From: Adiantum capillus-veneris
Lineage: Eukaryota; Streptophyta; Polypodiopsida; Polypodiales; Pteridaceae
NCBI GenBank assembly: GCA_014529385.2
Contig: CM043963.1
Span: 95,804,412-95,868,411, forward strand
Direction: 5' to 3'
Length of the DNA stretch: 64,000 nt
Shown: piece by piece, positions 59,300 to 64,000 of the stretch
Layout of the letters: each line of letters begins with the position of its first letter
How positions within the stretch are numbered: position 1 is the first letter of the stretch
Made by a program: the position numbers and the translations under genes
The notes under the pieces: model-generated
Seen by the model: the letters and a program-made list of their open reading frames with translations, nothing else
Database searches by the model: none
What the model was told of the DNA's origin: nothing

Positions 59300-59523
59300 T
59301 GTTACCATATACATGTGGTAGTGATGTGTGTGAACACACTAGGAACGCCGAGGCATTTTTTCCCTCTTTAGGAGGTTTTTTTCCCCGTGCATTGTATATA
59401 CGCCCATCACTCTAGGGCTATCTATCTTTCCATTGCACACTAAGTTATACACTCTCTATTGTGTGCTTTGAGCTTCCTTCGTCTTCTCTAAGCTGTGTGT
59501 GTTTCTCTGCAACCCTAATTCCA
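59300..59523 (+). repeat. Copia 5' LTR
   Basis: Short LTR beginning TGTTACCATATAC and ending near CCA, about 224 bp. It contains a TATATA box near 59395. The satellite stops immediately before it. The exact right border is uncertain by a few bases. Confidence 0.75.
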
Positions 59524-59528
59524 ATAAT

Positions 59529-59540
59529 TGGTATCAGAGC
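59529..59540 (+). other. Primer-binding site (initiator tRNA-Met)
   Basis: TGGTATCAGAGC, complementary to the 3' end of plant initiator tRNA-Met, a few bases inside the LTR as in most plant Copia elements. Confidence 0.93.
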
Positions 59541-62500
59541 AAGTCACGTCCTCCCAGGCTTAGTCGCCAGCTGCTCCAGCACACGCCTGCTCACTTTCTC
59601 CAATTTCAGTGAGCTTTGGCAAGCGTTCACAGGTCGACAAATATTTTGGGTGAGCTCGTAGAGCTTGGTCTGCTCAGAATTTTGATTTGGGCTCATTCGG
59701 CCTCCATTTCTACTACAGACAGTACTGCACAGGCTATTTCGTCATTTTGTGCAGAATTTCTGTCAGTGCCGTTTTCTGCATAACAGGTGCCTTATATTCT
59801 TCTATGGTTTGTGCTATATAGCACAGGTTTTTCCCGCTCCGTTTCTCCTATTTTCGGGCAGTTTTCACATCAGGGGCAGCATTTACCATGGCTGACAAGA
59901 ACAACACGGATGTGTTCAAGATGTTTGCTGCTGAGGGCAGGTTGGATGGGGACAACTACCCTATGTGGGCTTATATGATGCAACATGTTCTTGTGTCAAA
60001 GGGTGTCTGGAACATTGTGCAGGGCATTGATGTACGTCCTAGTTCTGAGGATGTAGGCGATGTTGAGGATGTTGCAGGTCTTGCTGCAAGGATTGCATCT
60101 GTTAGAGTTGTTTTTCCTATGGCAGAACAAGCTCGTTGGGATGTTAAGGATGCGCAGGCTCATGCATTGATTGCGTTGTCTGTGAAGTGCACCATTGTTC
60201 CTCACATCCGTTTAGCAAAATCTGCAAAACAGGCTTGGGATATTCTAGCAGGTCTTTATGCAAGCCGCAATGAGGCTAAAATTTCTTTGCTGCGTAAAGA
60301 GCTGGCTAGTGTCAAGGATATCAATGAGCAACTTATTTCTGCAAGTGAAGTTATTTCAGATAGTTCCCTTGTGCAGACTCTTCTTGATGCCTTACCAGAT
60401 TCTTACCAGACTTTTGCTAGTACTTGGAGACTTATGACCCAAGGAAATCTAGAAGTTGTCAAGTTTGATGCATTATGCACATTGTTGTTGCAAGAGTCAC
60501 TTTCCAGAAAAAACAGGACTAGACAGCGTGTAGTTGAACAGGATTTTATTGCTTCTCAATGAAAGGGTGGTAACAGCAATGCAGCCACTTCTTATGGTTC
60601 TGCTGCGAGTGGAAAAAATTATGTTCCTAATGCTTCTGCTGGCAGCAATTCGTTTGGAAATTCTGGTGATAAGGGCAAAAAGAAGATGCGTTGCCATTAT
60701 TGTAAAGCCAATGATCACTTGATCAAGTCGTGTCCTAAGTTGAAGGCCAAGAGGCTAAGAAGAAAGAGGGTGGTTCCACTGCAAATGCTGGTACCACTAC
60801 AAATGCAGCCATTGTTGAGTCTTCTGTGAAAGGAGACTGTGTTGCTGATGTTGATGCAGAATGGGCTTTTAGCGCACAGTGCACTTACAATCCTACTGTC
60901 CATGATGCATGTTTGTCAGTTGCTGCAGATTCACATGTGTGGTATTTCGACAGTGGTGCTACAAAGCACATTACCTCACATCGTGAATTGTTTACCTCTC
61001 TCGGGTCTGTCCCTCATGGGAATTCAGTCACTTGTGCCAGCAACGCCTCTTATCCAGTTCAGGGAGTTGGAAAGATTGTGCTCACTGATGCTAATGGCAG
61101 TTCCGTCACACTTGTTGATGCACTTTATGTACCTGGGATCAAGAAGAATCTCTTGTCTGTATCCACACTTGCTAGACTTGGACTTGTAGTCAAATTTGTG
61201 GATGACAGATGTACAGTTCATGATCTCAGTTTTGGTGATGAAATTGTTGCATCTAGCCTTTATTGCCGTAGGCTGTATAAGCTCACTTTGTATCACAAGT
61301 GTGGACAAAATTTTGCAAATGCTGTTGCAGATTCAAGGGCTATTTTAGATGCAAAACTTTGGCATGCACGTTTTGGTCATCCGAATTTTGCCAGTTTGCT
61401 GCGTTTGCAAAAATCTGATATGGTTGCTTCTTTGCCGCCTCTTGAAGCACCTGTCAAACATGTTTGTGAAGGCTGTATTTTGGGTAAGATGCAGCGTTCT
61501 AAATTTCCAAAGGATGGTTCAGTTCAGGCCACATGCAGGTTGCACTTGTGCATAGTGATGTTTGTGGGCCCATGCAAACTCCATCCTTGGGCAATTACCT
61601 GTACTTCGTGACTTTCATTGATGATTACTCCAGGCATGCATGGGTATTTTCGCTTAAAGCGAAGTCCGAAGTTTTTATGTGCTTCAAACAATTTTTGGCT
61701 ATGGCTTAAAATGTCTCGAAATGTACTATGGGCACCCTCCGTTCCGATCGAGGGGGCGAGTATATGTCTCATGAATTTAATACATTTCTGGCTAGTCGTG
61801 GGATAAAACACCAATGTACAGTGCCTTATACACCTAAGCAAAATGGTGTTGCTGAGAGGAAAAACAGGTCACTGACGGAAATGGCACGATGTATGGTCAA
61901 AAGTCAAGCTTTGCCGCATTCTTTTTGGCTTGAGGCCATCATGTGTGCCACTTATGTACTTAACACGTGTCCTACGAAAGCTTTGCAGTCTATTACTCCA
62001 TATGAAGCATGGCATGATAGAAAGCCTTCTATTGAGCACATGCGTGTTTTTGGTTGTTTGGCATATGCTTTGGTGCCACAAGTGCGGCGCAGAAAATTGG
62101 ATGATAAGGCTATCAAATGTATTTTTGTTGGTTATAGTGCTGAAAGCAAAGGTTACAGGTTGTATCATCCGCAAACAAAACGTACTATGGTTTCTCGCGA
62201 TGTAGTGTTTGTGGAAGATTTTGTTCAGCCCTTACTGTCATGTACTAGAGACAGTAATGTAAGCTCACAGGACATTTATAACACTTTGTTGCCTCTTTTC
62301 AGCGGTGGAAATACGAATGTAAGTTCCAATGAGGCAAATGTACAGCCTATGGGGGTTTCTAAAAATGTTTTAGATCAGCCTATTACTGATGCAGATGTAC
62401 ATGATGTACTTGATGAGGAAAGGGCTGAAAATGAGCAGGCTAGAGGTATGCCAAAATGGCTAGTGCACACTTTGCGTGACAGTATATTGGATGCACCTTT

Positions 62501-64000
62501 GTCTAGTCGTACTCGTTCAGGATCTCGCCATGCATCTTATGCATCAGATTGTTATGCTTTGGCTGTGTCTAGCTTACATGATGTTGAGGAGCTTGTGTCT
62601 TTTGATGAAGCACAGAATTCAGAAAATTGGATGGCTGCCATGCAATCAGAATATGATGCACTTATAGAAAATGACACATGGACTTTATGTGATTTGCCTC
62701 CTGGAAAAAAGGCCATTGGTACGAAGTGGGTTTACAAGTTGAAACGTAAGCCGGATGGTGAGATCGATCGCCATAAGGCTCGACTTGTTGCAAAAGGTTA
62801 TGCATAGCAAAAAGGCATAGATTATGAAGAGACTTTTGCTCCCACTTATCATATGACTACTGTACGTTTTCTATGTGCATTGGCAGCTCATTTTGGTTGG
62901 GATGTACATCAATCAGACATTGTTACTGCTTTCTTGAATGGTGACATATTTGGGGAAGTTTATGTAACGCAGCCTCGCGGTTTTGTCATAAAAGGACAAG
63001 AGGACAAAGTGTGAAGATGTAAGAAGGCTTTGTATGGGTTGAAGCAATCTCCTTGTGCTTGGTATGAGAAAGCTGACACTCATTTGGTTAAACGAGGCTT
63101 TGTAACAGTCCAACAAAAAGCACATTGTATGTAAAGCATGAGGGTGATGTACTTCTCATTGTGGTTCTTTATGTTGATGGTTTGCTGATCATTGGACCAA
63201 ATGAGAGACATATTGCTAAATTTAAGGCTGATTTGAATGCTACTTTCAAGATGAAAGATTTGGGGCTCTTGCATCATTACTTGGGTATACAGTTTAAGCA
63301 GTGTGATGGTGGTATTGCCTTGTGTCAGAAAAGTTACATAGAGACATTGCTATGTAAGTTTGGACTTGAGGATTGCAAACCTATTTCCACTCCCATGGAA
63401 ACAGGTTTGAAGTTGAGTCTACATGATGCTGGCGATCCTGCTAATGTCACTCTTTACCAAACTGTTGTTGGCTGCCTCATTTATGTATGCAACACGAGGC
63501 CGGATATTCAGTTTGCAGTCTCACAGGTCAGCAGATTTATGCATAGCCCAGGGTCTAAGCATTGGCAGGCTGTCAAGAGGATTTTCCGCTACCTTAGTGG
63601 CACTTTACATCTTGGCTTGTTTTATCCCAAGGGGGGATCATTGCCGCCAGACTTACATGCTTTTTCGGACTCAGATTGGGCTGGTTGTTTTGACACGCGA
63701 GTGTCCACAAGTGGTTTTTGTTTCATGCTTGGCAGTTCATGTATATCATGGTTGAGCAAGAAGCAACCTACTGTGACCACTTCAAGTTGTGAGGCTGAGT
63801 ACAGGGCAGTCTTCACAGCTACGGTTGAGTGTGTATGGCTCAGACGCCTTATGGCTGATTTGGGTGTTGGACAGGACACTGCCAACACTATCTACACTGA
63901 CAGTCAGAGCGCATTGGCAGTTGCGAGGAACCCAGTTTTTCATGCTCGCACAAAGCACATTGAGGTGCATTACCACTATGTCAGGGATAGGCTCTCAGCA

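Larger units (their letters stand above)
59300..64000 (+). mobile_element. Fossil Ty1/Copia retrotransposon, 5' LTR to pol
   Basis: A fossil Copia element running off the window. Parts: 5' LTR about 59300-59523, primer-binding site at 59529, gag from ATG 59888 to about 60.56 kb, zinc knuckle near 60.69-60.73 kb, protease near 60.93 kb (WYFDSGATKHI), integrase about 61.35-62.2 kb (HARFGHPNF, PYTPKQNGVAERKN), reverse transcriptase about 62.6-63.3 kb and RNase H from about 63.4 kb (SCEAEYRA). The integrase-before-RT order is diagnostic for Copia (Pseudoviridae). It looks nearly full length but broken, with about half a dozen breaks. It inserted at or in the satellite. The 3' LTR lies outside, so it cannot be dated by LTR divergence. 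Confidence 0.92.

Overview
The window looks like repeat-dominated nuclear DNA from a land plant. The evidence is a Copia element whose primer-binding site matches initiator tRNA-Met, CACTA (En/Spm) transposase genes of the plant tnp2 and tnp1 types, plant L1-type LINEs with a DUF4283/zinc-knuckle ORF1 and a zf-RVT tail, and Ty3/Gypsy fossils. The species cannot be named from this; a large repeat-rich genome (fern, lycophyte, gymnosperm or large angiosperm) would fit. I find no convincing host protein gene, rRNA or tRNA in 64 kb.

Layout. 0-10.25 kb: CACTA material on the + strand. A decayed tnp2-type transposase lies at 0.2-3.2 kb with two recognisable introns, a tnp1-like (Transposase_24-type) gene at 8.5-9.6 kb, and TAGCGAC subterminal repeats with a degraded terminus at 10.0-10.24 kb. 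Between them are six long GA/CT microsatellites, a foldback element (3.4-3.9 kb), a perfect 46-bp palindrome (5.7 kb) and a four-copy tandem repeat (6.7-7.2 kb). 10.25-16.1 kb: AT-rich, mostly featureless, with a 177-bp tandem duplication and a GTGATCACGT-rich foldback-like patch. 16.1-28.7 kb: LINE fossils in both orientations mixed with several copies of one Ty3/Gypsy-like LTR family in both orientations, one of which carries a 1,347-bp non-autonomous CACTA element with TTA target duplications. 29-43 kb: little recognisable sequence to 30.8 kb, then Ty3/Gypsy fossils on the - strand, the fuller one at 35.7-43.05 kb.

43.15-59.30 kb: one satellite array of about 50 monomers (about 170-190 bp each), split by a GC-rich 6.8-kb LINE (47.50-54.31 kb) with 19-bp target-site duplications. 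Each monomer is close to self-complementary, and the monomers form a higher-order repeat of about 13-14 units that can be followed three times. This is the most unusual structure in the window. 59.30-64 kb: the 5' LTR, gag and most of pol of a Copia fossil inserted at the satellite edge; its 3' end is outside the window.

All repeat structures were read by eye. Copy numbers, periods and family names are reading-level estimates; no alignment or database search was run.
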